This document shows, in pieces, positions 36,504-49,700 of a DNA stretch of 64,000 nt. Origin of the DNA: Monocercomonoides exilis (lineage: Eukaryota > Preaxostyla > Oxymonadida > Polymastigidae). Made by a program: the position numbers and the translations under genes. The DNA lies in the NCBI GenBank assembly GCA_001643675.2, contig LSRY02000006.1:622501-686500 (forward strand). The letters are read 5' to 3'. The notes under the pieces are model-generated. The model was not told the DNA's origin, did not search any database, and saw only the letters and a program-made list of their open reading frames with translations. Positions within the stretch are counted from its first letter, which is position 1. Every line of letters starts with the position of its first letter.

Positions 36504-37706
36504 ATGACAAACGAAGAAAATTGTATTTATTTTTGGATAACTTGGAAATAAATTGTTTTATGCTTAATTCTTTTGATAATTTTCCTTTGCTCATTTGTAG
36601 ATATAGAAGAAGATCTCATTGCTAAAGGAACAACCAGCGTTGTATATACAATTCGAAACAAAAAGGATGGACGCATTTACGTTTGGAAAAAGTCTCAACT
36701 TGAGGCGAAAAGAATCGTTCCCCGACAATTTCAGCTGTTTCAGTTCCTCACGCAATTGATGACGAAAATTCATTCGCCATTTATTATTCGAATGCACGCA
36801 TGCTTTTCCAGTAATTCCTTTTTTCATATTGTGTTGGATTACGGAGGAAGAAGAACCTTACGCGATGAGATCATTTCTCGACAGAATGAGAAAAAACCTT
36901 TTTCTGAACAAGTTAGCCTTTCTTCTCTTATTTCTCTAAATTTGAGTGCAAATTTGAATATTTTAATTTATTTTAGGAAACATGGGCATTACTTGCTCAA
37001 ATGATTCATGCGGTGGCAGATTTGCATGCTGCAAAATTACACCACGGTGCAATTTGTCCGGATAGTTTTTTCATAACAGACGAAGGATATCTGAAAATGA
37101 GTTTGATAGATCATTAAAGTTAATTATGTACTATTTTTTTTTCCTGAATGTGGTGAATTTTTTTCAAAAAAACTTGAATGATTGTTTTCCACAGAGACAA
37201 CAAACATCAAACATAACAAAGAGCAAAATGTTCCAGAGAAAGCGGGACAGAGGTATCATGCACTTTCGTTTTGCTTTTTCTCTTTATAATGTTTTTTGTT
37301 TTCAATTATTTATGATTTCAGTCATTATAGACTTCAAGAGCAACCAAAGTGTGTATCCAAGAATTCGTTCATAAATAATTTTTATTCTTTTGATTATTAT
37401 TTTCATGTTCATTCAAAACTTAAAATACGTTGATTTTATTAAAGGCCACCAAATCCTTCTGATATTTTCGCTCTTGGAGTCATTACACACGAATTACTAA
37501 CTCTGTCTCTTCCTTCAATTGTTGATGATACAAAATCAGTAAACGAAAAGAAAGCGCAAAATGCTGTTCCACAACCTCCCAAAGGAGTTTCATCTGAACT
37601 GTGGGGACTTATTTGGGAAATGTTGAAAGTAGTATGCTATAATTCAAAGTATTATTTTATTCTTATTTCGAGTTTGCTGAATGTATTTCAGAATTTTTTT
37701 GAATGA
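36504..37706 (+). CDS. small protein-kinase-like protein, probable pseudokinase (seven exons)
   Basis: Seven phase-consistent exons (36504-36522, 36601-36911, 36977-37100, 37195-37252, 37322-37348, 37445-37628, 37692-37706) give 245 codons. The N-lobe reads YIEEDLIAKGTTSVVY and RIYVWKKSQL, keeping a candidate ATP-binding Lys, then HSPFIIRMHACF and HIVLDYGGRRTL. The expected catalytic loop HRDLKxxN is replaced by HHGAICPDSFF, and the DFG region by GYLKMKT, so catalytic Asp and metal-binding Asp are absent. The C-lobe retains PPNPSDIFALGVITHELL and LWGLIWEML but ends early, before the usual final helices. The first exon is 19 bases and the fifth 27. Exons 4-7 are less certain than 1-3, because several GT/AG choices fit. 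It is likely a binding or regulatory pseudokinase; the partner is unknown. The next gene begins 90 bases downstream on the same strand. Confidence 0.68.
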
Positions 37707-37796
37707 AATTATTTTTTCTTTCTTTTTTTCACAATTTAAAAATTATCATTTTTATTTTTATTTAACACAAATTTATAAATTGTTTGCTTTCTTCAA

Positions 37797-40700
37797 ATGT
37801 ATTTTATGAAATCATGGTGGCATCATCTTCATCAACAGCAACCAAACGCTCGCCCCAAAAGCGAATTCATTTTGAAACTCCCACAAATCAAGAATCATTT
37901 GAAAGAACTGAGTATCCAGTTTCCATCTCTCGGAACTTTCGATATGGATACACTGACATTCGCAGTGCAAGAGAATCAGAACTTGAAAGAGAAAGAGAAA
38001 GAGAGCCCCAAAGAGAAAGAGATGGAAAAAGACAAGATTCTCCGTGCTCTTGCTGAGAAGGAGAACGAAGCCAGATTGGCCGAGCTTGCCACGCCTCTTC
38101 CACCAGAAGATACAGATGACTCAGCATCGACCATCAAATCTGACATTTTGAATCGCTCAATGATCGACATGTATTCAGATGTGCAGTTGGTCAATCTGCT
38201 GAATGCATGTGTGGAAGTGAAGACACCACAATTGCTGATGACTCAGAAAGATGCCAAGCCATTGAAATCTGAATCACCTACTGAAAAATCGATTGAATCG
38301 CTCTCTTCGCGCACTCTGAATGAGCCTGTGATTTCGAAGCTGGTGAATGATATGGTCACCAAATTCTGGGCGTTTGCCAACGAGAAGCAGAGGAGCGGAC
38401 ACATTGAAGAATTAGACGGAGAAATTCTTCAGAAGAATTTGAATCGAATTGCGAAGTTGTTGATGGTGAAAGCAGCAATGGACCAGCTTCATGCGATTGT
38501 TGATCGCTATGCTCAGCTGAAGTCCGCCGAAGAAGAGCGCGAGAAGACAGAGAAGGACAGCAAACTTGGACACGAAGACGACTCCCGATGGAAACGCAGG
38601 AAGAAGAAGAAGGCGGGCCAGAGCGACACCACCAGCGATACGGGGACGTCTCCTTCTGCCTCGTCGCACATGATGCCTCAGCTGGAGACAGAGCCTCTGC
38701 CTTCACCTTTTATTGCATTTGACTGGGCAACGGTTGTGTGCTATGATGGGCCGCTGAACATGGCAGATCACAGAATATTTATTGAGTTTTTGTATGATGT
38801 GTATTGCGTTGGGTCTTCAGTGAAGCTGCTGCTTGAGAAAGCGATTGAAGCAGAAAGAGAAGGAATGATAGCAAATCTGATGGATGGCAAGCCATCAAAA
38901 TGGAGCGATGGCTATAATTTTGACAAAGCCATGTCTGTTTTGACACTAGGGAATGGCTTACCACCACCTCCTCTGTTTCCACTTCATCGTGTATTCACAG
39001 CATCGGCTAAAAAAGTTTGTGAAGCAACAGCTAAACAGTTTCAAAGCTTAGCGATAGCAACTGCGAGTTCTTCGACAGTTCCGTCATCATCATCATCATC
39101 TTCTTCTTCTTTACAGCCACAGCCATTATCATCATCAACTCAACCTTCAACTCCTTCAGCACCAGAACATCAACCAAGTCTTTTGTGGCGAAACACGAAA
39201 GCACAGCTGGATCTGATCAAAGGAATGATCAGCGACACACAAGCAGAAAAGCCATTCTTCAACCTGAGGCTCTTTCAGCTGGATAGAATAATCGAGGAGA
39301 CCATCAGAATCTCCAACAGCAATAACGCAAACACCGACACAAGCGCATCATCATCTTCTGCTGCTGCTGCTGCTACACTTTCTTCATCAACCACTCCTTC
39401 CGATTCTGCTTCTTCTGCATCTGCCTCAGCTTCAAGCACCTCAGCCACTAATTCTTCTTCCACTTCACCCACTTCAACTTCATCTTCGTCTTCTTCATCA
39501 ACCACTTCATCTCCTGCAGACACACAAAACAAGATTGAATCAAAATTGAATTTAGATATTGAAAGGCGGAAATCAGCCATCAAGCCGGCGCGTTCTCAAG
39601 AGCAATTAGCTGAATTAACAGCTCTTGTTACAGAAGAAGTTACATTTGCACGAGTAACTCCTTCATCTGTTCCGTTGTGCCCCATTGAGACTCTTCCACT
39701 GTTTGCCTCTCATTCCGTTCCTGATACCTTTGCTCTCTTTATCTCTCGCTACACCATCGGGCAGGGCTTAACGAAACGCATGTACAACATTTTCCGTTGT
39801 CTGGATGTTCTGCTCACGCTTATTCTCATTGCGAACGATGACTACCAAAGACAGCAGCAGCAGGCTGCCCAGGCGCCTGTACAGTATCGCATCTTTGATG
39901 CTGCCAAAGGGACAGTCACTGAAAGCTCACGATTCATTTCTGATGCAATTTTGGTAGGGATATTCACCATTTCACTGATGCGAGCAGATATTTTGGTCAC
40001 TTTGAAGTCACTTACCAAGGATTGCCTGATGTCTTTCCTTGAAACTGGAATCGAATCCATTTCGTATCTTTTCCAGTCTGCAGCGAAGAATCCAAAGGGA
40101 TCTTTGATTGTGCCTGGCCAGCCGCTCTCTCCTGAAATCATAAGCGAGCGAATTTCAGTGTTTGATACGTTGAGCACTCCAATAAGCACTTTTTGCATGT
40201 TGAGATGGATTAATGAAGATCTGCTCTTATTGGCAGTGTCCGAGATGATAACGATGGTTAAGCTCAGATATCGTCATATCCCCACACCCCGCAACACACG
40301 TTCTGACCCCCGTATCCTCACAAACGAGGCAGCACTGCTGTTAAGTCTGCTCTGCAGAAAAGAGCAGATATTCTCGAGACTGATGTCTCCTCCAATCAAA
40401 TTCAAAAAGATCCCCCAGCAGCTGGCACAGACCCCGCAGATATGGACACAGGCAAGCATTGCTGCTGTGCTTCTATCTGTTTCACTTGCTGATTTTGAGA
40501 TAGATCCAAGGGCTGCATTCCACCAAGCCCCATCATCTAATGATTCAGCTCCTTCATCCACATTGATATCTACATCATCTAGTTCATTTTTACCTGGTGA
40601 TGCACCAATCCCACTCTGCGATCCGCCGATCAGTGCAATTAGTTGGCTCCGCACAACAATGCTGCGTGATCCAGAGATCTTCTTTTTCTCCAGCGTGCAG

Positions 40701-43700
40701 ATTCTGACCACGCTATTTGTACGGACGCGACGTGCTGTGTGCTTCAGCCGCCATTACCGCCGCACTTCCGTCCAAGTTCCAGGAAAGACCGTGCAGGAGA
40801 AGAAAGACGAGCTGGACATGCCGGACGAGGGCAGTCTGAGCCGAGAGGATTTGGAGCTTCGTGTGAAGCCATCAGACATTCTTTCCGATGCGCATCATAC
40901 GCCTGTACCGCCAGTGTTTTTCAGCGACGAGCTTGTGCCAGAATGCCTGATATCGACATTGGTTACTTGTGAGGTAAAGGACGATACTGTCGAGCATGTG
41001 CCTGTTGTGTCTTCACATGCATTGGGTTTGCTTCTACGGTTTTTGAATGCGAACACCGCATTTTGTTCACAAGGACCGTTAAACACTTTAAGAGAATCAA
41101 GAAAAATTCTGATTGCTATTTCAAAACTAGCTGTATCCCCTGCTGTTGATGAGCTGACATTCATCATGATCGACGATCTCCACAAACAGCAAGATTCAAA
41201 AGTTATCAAAAAACTGAATGAATGGAAAACTATCCCAGCTGTGCTTAGCACACTCAGAATTCCAGATGATCGTATCAGAGCCACCTGTTTGTGTGGAAGG
41301 AGCTTTGAAAGAACTGTTTTGAATTATGTGATTACCTATCTTATCGATATCTACAAAGATTTCATTGTGAAGGGGACATCTGCCAACAAGCCAATTGCAG
41401 TTGCTATTGGAACTATGATTGCCAAACACATCATTGAACCTCCTGAGGCAAATGAGGTACTTCAACTTACATCCAAAGCGCTTCAAACGAAGATCCAAAG
41501 CTCACAATTCACAATGGCTGTTCATCTTGTCCAACAGCTTCTTACAAATCTTAGTGATTATCCAGACTTTTTCCGTAGCCTTCTCAGCAACCAGAACATC
41601 CTTCAGTTCAACAAGTCATTTGTTTCCCAACTTGAATATAGACTAAAGAGTCTTCAACCGAAAACAGGCGAAGCTGAAAACAAGCAAGACATTTCTAGTG
41701 ATCACGCTCATTCATCAACAGAAGTCAAACAGAACAGCCAAGGTGCAGAAGGAACAATAACAACTGCACAACCGTCTTCTTCTCAGCCACAAGCTCAAGG
41801 CGCAATTAACGTGTTGAATGGAGCAAGCAATGCTGGTGCTGTTCCAAATGGGAATGGTAATCAAAATATTACAGCTGCTGGAGACGGAAGCGCGGCCAGA
41901 GGCACTCCTCCACAGATGGTGAAATCTTCTTCTTCACTCGCTCCCGCTGCAAGGGTTGCAACCGCAGCCAATGTTGGAGGGCCGACTGCAGCAGCTGTGA
42001 CACCTGGAGGACAGTTGATTGGTGCAAGCGGAACTAATCTTGCTCCTCTAGATGTTGGTCTGCTTAATCGAGGCATTGCCATTCACGCAAATACACCCAC
42101 ACACTTTGGTCACTCTATTTCTGGGTTACCTCCACCAGCGACTATAAAGGATCAAAGAATCATCGCAACAACAGTTGCCCAACCTCTTCCTGCTCACACA
42201 ATTTCTCATCCTTATCCAGCACCATCCCCACATACAATTCAATCACAAGCAGGTCCACCTGTACCGAGCAGTTCATCTGAAGGAAATGTGTCTTCACATC
42301 CTCAATCTGCTCCTCCTCAACAACAGCCTGCCTCGACAACACAACAACAGTTCACTCCATTCATCACACCAACACAAGTCTTTGGACCAAATCATCCACC
42401 AAATACAATATTTGACAGTGCAAGCAAAGCCACTGGTGCTCAGAGGGAAAATGCACCATATCCGCAACATTTCAATAACAACATTCCTCTTCCTGGAATG
42501 CCAATGTCAAATTCACAAGGCCCAGCTGCTGCCACGCCACCACAGATGCCAACGCAACAGTTGCCTGGCAGCTCACCTACAGGATTTCCACAAGCAGCAC
42601 ATACTCAGCCTGCATCTGCTCTCTCAGTTAACAGCGCTCCATTTACTCCGCATTTCAACACTCCCGGCAGCAATGGAAGCACTTCAGCCAACGGAGCGTA
42701 TCAGCGTGATCCGTTCATTCCTCAGGGGCAAGGCTTGCCAGGAGCAGCAGGCGTTGCTGCAGGAGACTCCTTACGTGAAATGGGAGAAGTGGGAATGTCA
42801 CCACCGCCTGGCCCTTCATATTCACCAAAGAGTTTTATTCCGCTTGCACAGAGAGTTCAAAATAGCGAGAATTCCAAAAGATCTTTTGCGGATGCACTGC
42901 GTAAATCGCAGTTCACAGTTACATCAAACATTGAGCTTCTGCTGATGTCACCAGAGCAGAGAGATGTTCTAATACCAATTCCACCAGATAACATGCAAGG
43001 CCAGCTGATGAAGATTATGAATACAGTTTCACGAGACAATGTGACAGAAAAAGCACAGCATCTGAAGAAACTGTGCAAAGAATACTCTGATTTTGTTGCG
43101 AAATTTGTTGTGTTGGTGAAAGCAACTCAGTTTGAGAACCAAGCCAAACTTTATTCTGATCTGGTTGCTGAGACAAAAGACTCACAAATCAGAAGAAAAG
43201 TGGAAGCTGAGCTGTTTTCAGCTTGTTCTGTGCTAATTCGTTTTGACCATTCTTCGTCCGAAAAAGGCTACGAACGCAACCAGTTGGCTGCGTTGGGATC
43301 ATTTTTAGGCTATTTTGTGATATGCAACAACCGACCAATACCAAGTTCCCAACTAGACTTAAAAGCTGCTCTTATTTATGGACATCAAACAGGAAGACTT
43401 CATGCTATTGTCCCATTTGTGCACAACATACTCATTCACTGCAAGGAGTCTTATGTGTTCCGCAATCCGTGCCAGCCATGGCTGTTTTCAATTGTTGAGC
43501 TTTTGAGAGAATTGTATCAGTTACCAATACGTAAGTCGATCAAATATAAGATTGAAGCAATCGAAGATGGATTAGGAAAGCTGCAGCTCGATAGCTCCTA
43601 TCGAAGAAGCACGACATGGGCGCTTGATGCTGCTATGGAAGACGAAGAAGGGTTGGATTATCATCACGATCGCTTATATTCGGGGAGCAGTGAACATAAA

Positions 43701-46700
43701 GACAAGAAAGAAAAAGAAAGCTCAAAGGGTAAAGATTCTGAAAAGGAGAAAGAGAAAGACGAGATTAGCGGAGAAGATTCAGCACCCCTTTCTCCTGTTG
43801 AATATCCTCAGGGGCCTTTCCCTTTGACCACAAAGAAGTTGGACACATTGACAAAATATCCGCTTTTGTACAATCCAAACTGCGAGGTGGAAAAGAAACT
43901 GAAACAGTCCGATGACTCAGATCATCCATTGCCATTGAATTCGACTGCAGCAACATCAGAATCTGCTTCTGCTTCGTCATCTTCATCTTCATCTTCCTCT
44001 CCTTCTTCAGAACAAGCAGCATCTGCGGAAAGCGATAAAGCAGCTGAAACAGAAGGTGAATTATTAGATTCATTTGCAGCAAACACATCTCCACTCTTCT
44101 GTGATTATTCCCCTCCTTCGGAAATTATTCAGGCAATCAAAAACAAGCAAGTTGCTTTTGCGCCCCATCTTCCTGAGCCAGTTTCCCATCTCATTCAACT
44201 CGAGCTCGATAGCCTGAAATCACCCGTCCGCACAGCAGTACCTCCTTCAGAAGCATTCAGCCCAGCGGAGCTGATGATCCCTGCTGAGCATTTGCCTTCT
44301 TCTGTTTCCTCTGTCATGGAAGGAAGCCTGCTTCCACCTGCACTTGCAAAGCTTGTATTTTCTACTTCTGCTATTACTACTCCCACAGCTTCTGATATAC
44401 TAAAAGAAGCAGAGGTGCTGCAAGCACAGCTGGCAAAAAGAGAGAACGAACGAGACATTGAAAGGAAAAAAATACTTGCTGCAGAAAAAGCGAAGCTTGA
44501 AAAAGCAGCAAATCTCAGAGAAAAGAAGAAAACAGAACTTAAGCGCTTTGCCAGTTTGCATCCTTATCATGTCTTTGAGCTTCTTTGCGAAGGATATCCG
44601 TATGATGCCGTTTTGCCTTCCATCCTCGAAGAAGTTGCAAAAGAATGCGATGGTGACAGTTTTGTACCAATTAGCACATTAGCTCGAATGGGTTCCTCTT
44701 CTTCAACACCAGAACCGATATCTGAAAGTAGTTCGAGAAGTTCCTCTGATTTATGCGTGGGATTTGACAGAGATTCATTGCTTTGTGGAAATCATCGTCC
44801 AATTCCTCCGCAATTATTGAGGTTGCGTCGCCGCCCTGATGTCAGATTCCTGAAAGCAACTCATTTTGTCTCTATATTTACGGAGGACGCAGAAGAAGAG
44901 TTTCCTGATAGAGCACTTCCTCCATTGATGCATCCACAATCGCCTTTCATGTTATTCCTGTTTACACAAGTGGTGGAAGTTATGCGAAATATACCCATCG
45001 ATCTTTTCAAGTATATTTGTCAAAAGGCAATCCCTTCAACTATTATTGGAGTGATGTATATGATCTTATCAGAACATTCAAGCTATACTGGAACAGAAAA
45101 AATATCGGTTACACGATCTCAAACATCAAGTGATAATGCAACAGAAATAAATGCTTCAAGCACTGAAAATGAAAGACCTGAGCCTGTAAATGAAGCAGAG
45201 AAAGCAGAATCTGATTCTGCTTCATCATCATCATCTGCTGTGGATAATCGTTCAAAGGAGACAAAGCTTAATGAAAGTACAACTCAACTTACAATTAGCA
45301 CTGAGGCATATGCAATCTGCCAGGATGTGTGCTTGGGACAGACATTGCTCTTTGCCAAGGAGTATTTTATACAGCACGGTGTGCAAAAATTGATTGAGAC
45401 ACTGAAGCTGCATATTCGCGAAGATGTAAGAGACCACGAAGATGTGGAGCATGATATGATAGAAATTGCCAGCTTTGCAATAAATGCTGTGTGTGATGAT
45501 TACATATACTTGACTGCAGACATGGTGTGGAAGCAGGCTATGGCCTTCTTGAATTTCGTGTTAGGTGAGCATTTTTCGGTGAGAAAAGATGCAATTCGAT
45601 ATTTAACTGAAATGGCTAAGAAATACAATTGTGAAGATGTTTTAACACACGCATTTGCAGATCCATTACGATTTCATCCAGAAAAAATGATTATGCTTCC
45701 TCCTGAACTGAATCACACAATGAATTCGTCAAATCTTGTTCGATCTTTAAGTACTATAAATTCAATCATTCCTGAAAACGCAATCAAAGTCAATTCTCAT
45801 TATATTATAAATACGCTCAAAGGAAACGAATCAAATAAAAAAGTTGTGATCACACCTCTCTCTTCAATGATGGATCAACGACAGCTTCTTGCCTCCAGAG
45901 AAGGACGAAATATCGATCTGTCAATTCTATCGTCGAATTTGTTGCGTGTATTCGCATCAGCCATTTATCGCGATTCTCACAATATGCTACCAGCCACTGA
46001 ACAATACAAATGGGAGGAATACCAGCAATCACTTACGACAGTCAGAATCTCTCTTCCTGCGCCTAAGTTGGACCTGTTTTCAGGCAAGAAAGGAACAGAT
46101 TCCCAGTCTCCTTTGACTTATTTCCACGGCAATTGTTATACCAATCCATTTACTGTACTTGAGCTTCGAAGGCATCTTGAGAATGTACGAAATATCACAG
46201 CAGAACGCTTCAGAAAACGGCTTATTGAGTTTCACACAAGACTAAACATGATTTTACAAAATGTTTACAAAATTGCACAGCTAAGCGTGGACTTGGATCT
46301 GATTGCTAAAGAGCAGGAGTTAGTGCCGCCGAATTATCCAAGTCTAGAAGATGTTGCAAAGAATGTTAGACAAATGCTTCAAACAAATATGCAGCGGGCT
46401 CTGGATAGTCCTTGCCAGTTTAGATTTTTAAAATGCTATTTTGACAAGGCTAAAAATGAACAAATTAAGATTCATCTAGAAGCCCACAAATTGCAAAGGA
46501 TAAAGACGCTCTCGACAGATATGAGAATTTTTATTGTTTTTCTCACTCAGACATGGGCATTGGAGTACAATAACTGCCTTCGTCGTGCTGTAGAACTCAC
46601 ATATCAGCAAATGGTACAAATTCAACGCCAGCAACAGGTCAATGTGGGAGACATTGGCACTCGCCAGCCAGTTGCTAATTTCATGGCACAATCATTGTTG

Positions 46701-49700
46701 ACCGCAGTGAATGGAATTGTTACTGCAGTTCGAGATCGTTTTCTATTTTCAGCTGTACATCGTCTCACACGAGATTTGTGTAATGGACCTCCCGCCTCAG
46801 TACGAGTATTTTACGCTCCTCCAATCTTTTCGTTTCACAGGCAGCTTGTTGAGAGACAGCACTTTACGTGGAAGGATGTGATTGAGCAGTACTCATCACT
46901 AAGAGAAAAGAATGAGTTTACTCCAAAAATATACAATTCTTGTATTCCTGCGTGTGTAAACTTCTCTGATGGAGCTTATCCTTTGTCTGCATTCCCCACA
47001 TTTAACTCACGAAAGCTGGATCATGATCTATTTTTCACACAACTTGGCCACCAGCTTCAAAAAGCGGGTGATCGTTCACTTAAACATCCAATGCAGGATC
47101 TATCACAAATGAGGATTAAATCCATTTATGAAAAATTAAACATAAAACTTGATTGGGAATCTGAAGACGATTTGTGGATGGAAAACGATGAAAAAGAGGC
47201 GAATTGTAGAAACCAGCGGCTTCCGGACTCTCCTGTATTTGCTGCAAGCGCTTTTTATAGGAATTTGGAAGATGAAATCAAAAAATTGTTTAAAGGATGT
47301 ATTGAAGAGGATGTATCTGCTCAGGCTGTTGATTCGGCTCGTTCGCATTTGACATTCAATCTTTCATCATTTATTGAAGAAGGAACGGATACGATCAAAG
47401 AGGAGGAATTCATTGTACCACCTATTATCCGCAATACACGTTATGCATTGGGGTATATTCATTCTCCAGCAACTGAAGTGTTTATCGTTGATCCTTATTT
47501 CAAAAATCTCAACAACGAAGCTCTAAAGACAGATGGAAGACCTGTTGGAGTGCCAATGACTGAAATTCCGAAACTTGAAGATATCGTTGCTAATTGTGGG
47601 AATCTTGCTCTTTTGCTTTGCACTACGCTTCCACAAGAGGAGATATTTCCTAAAGACGCTGACAAAGCATTTCGCTTGTTGCATGTGCATGCCATTGAAG
47701 CGCTTTCATCATTCTCTCCTCAGATTGTACATACAGCTATCAGGGAAACTCTTTTATACCAAATAGCTTCTTCTGCGTCATCGTCTCCTGAGATGGCTCC
47801 TTATCTACGGTTTGGAAGTGCCGCATTACTTCCCTATGATGTGTTCAATTTACCAATTGAACATCAACTAACAAAGAGTGAAATGGCATTCCACTCCTTT
47901 TATGACGAGAAGGTACCATCGGATAAGATGCCACATCTAATAAGAAACATCGACCATACAAATGCTACAACAATAATCACAGAAGCTCGTATTGACTCTT
48001 TGATATCTTCGTTATACATGCTTTTGGAAAAGGGTCTTCTTGATGCTCCTCCAGTTCTGAATCTATTTACATCAATTCTAGCTTCGATGTGGAAAACAAC
48101 ATTTTATTTGTATCCACTGTTTCCTGAAAAGAAAAAGAACGACAAGAAAAAAGGTCTCAACAGAGAGATGGAAACGTATCACCTAGACGAGCACTCGAAG
48201 GATCTTCTTTTAGATCAGACTTTGGTGGAAAATACTGTAGTTGGCGCCATTCCACATTTGATGATGCTCATTCGCCAATCATTTGAAGATGCATCTCCTC
48301 TTCCCAGCCAACGAAAACTGTCTCCTGCGGAAAGACCTTTTCCTTGTGACATTGACATTCCCAAAGAGAAAAAGCAAGCACCGGTTGTGTTGATGACACT
48401 TGTTCCATCTCTTGTCTTATATTTCCACGCATCACTAAAACTTATGAAATTCCTAAATGAACTCTCTTACTATTCATTTCTCGTCACAAAGAAGCGATAT
48501 TCTCGTAAGGTTGAAGAGAAAGCACGTAATTCATGGACAAATGATTTTGATAGAAGGGAAAGCATGTCATATTTCACACAATCAGACAGGTTCCAGCGTG
48601 ATCTGACAAGTAACTTTGCAAGCGATTTGTGGAGTTATCGTGATAAAGAAAACGACTTCCTGCAAGTAGCTCCTCATCCACTGCTGATATATGCAGTACC
48701 TTTGATTCAGCTGATCATCAAAATCGTGCATGATTGGATTAAGATATCTTCTTCAATAACATGTTTTTCTCAACTGACAGTTGCATCCGGACCTTTGAAC
48801 GACTTAACAACAATTACCGATTTTCTGCAAGCTAAAAATGTTGGATTAGAAAACGTCCACGTTCAGCACGAGCTGTTTTGCGATTTATTGAAAAGCCGGC
48901 AAACAAATCCAAGTTCTCCAACATATCCACACGACTCTGATGAACGATCACCCGCTGTTCGTCTTTCAATTGCTTGGAAGCAAATAGATCTCGTTCTGAT
49001 AGAGTTACCGAAAATTATTGATACATCACTGGCTATTTTAGCAGGCAGGGTTGAAGATGCAGTTAGCCTTATTCAGCGCAATTTACCTTTGTCTCTTTCT
49101 AATGCTGCTGACACAAAAATTGGTGAAGCAAAAAGTGGTGCAGTTAGCTCATCGTCAAACGAGATAATTCATGGAAGTAATATTAATGAAAGCAGCACGA
49201 AAGGAACAGAAGAAGAAAACTTGGATGATCCATCAAGCTCTACACAAAGTTCAGAATCCATTCAGAAATTACCTTCTACGAATTTTGATGCAAATTTGAA
49301 GAGCTTCTTTGTTGGATTGAGCGATCAACTTTGTGTTGTTGATCCAAAAACGAAAGCAATTTCGCTCCTAGGCGCACTACCAAACATGGAAGAAAGAAAA
49401 CGGAAAGTTGAACTTGAACCTGTCATTTTCCACAAGGTGATAACACAAGACAACATAGCAACTTTTGTGAAGGAGGCTTATAGCAACTGGATTCGAACAA
49501 CACCAACATGCACAGAAAGGAATAAGCTTATTCAGACAACTCAAATATTTGTGAACTGGGCAGATGAGCATCTTCTCCTCGTTGATTATCGAAATCTTCG
49601 CCACTTGGCTTCATTACTTTTGGATAAGGCAAGCGATCTTAGAGCTGATGTCGCAGAAGAAAAGATCAATCCCGAAAAGGCACAAAATTCGCAGACTAAA

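Noticed and set aside
37784-38056. 90-codon overlapping frame at the start of NOT1 as a separate gene
   Set aside because: It overlaps the 5' end of the long frame, ends in a GAGA-rich stretch and has no domain. It matters only as a warning about the exact NOT1 start.
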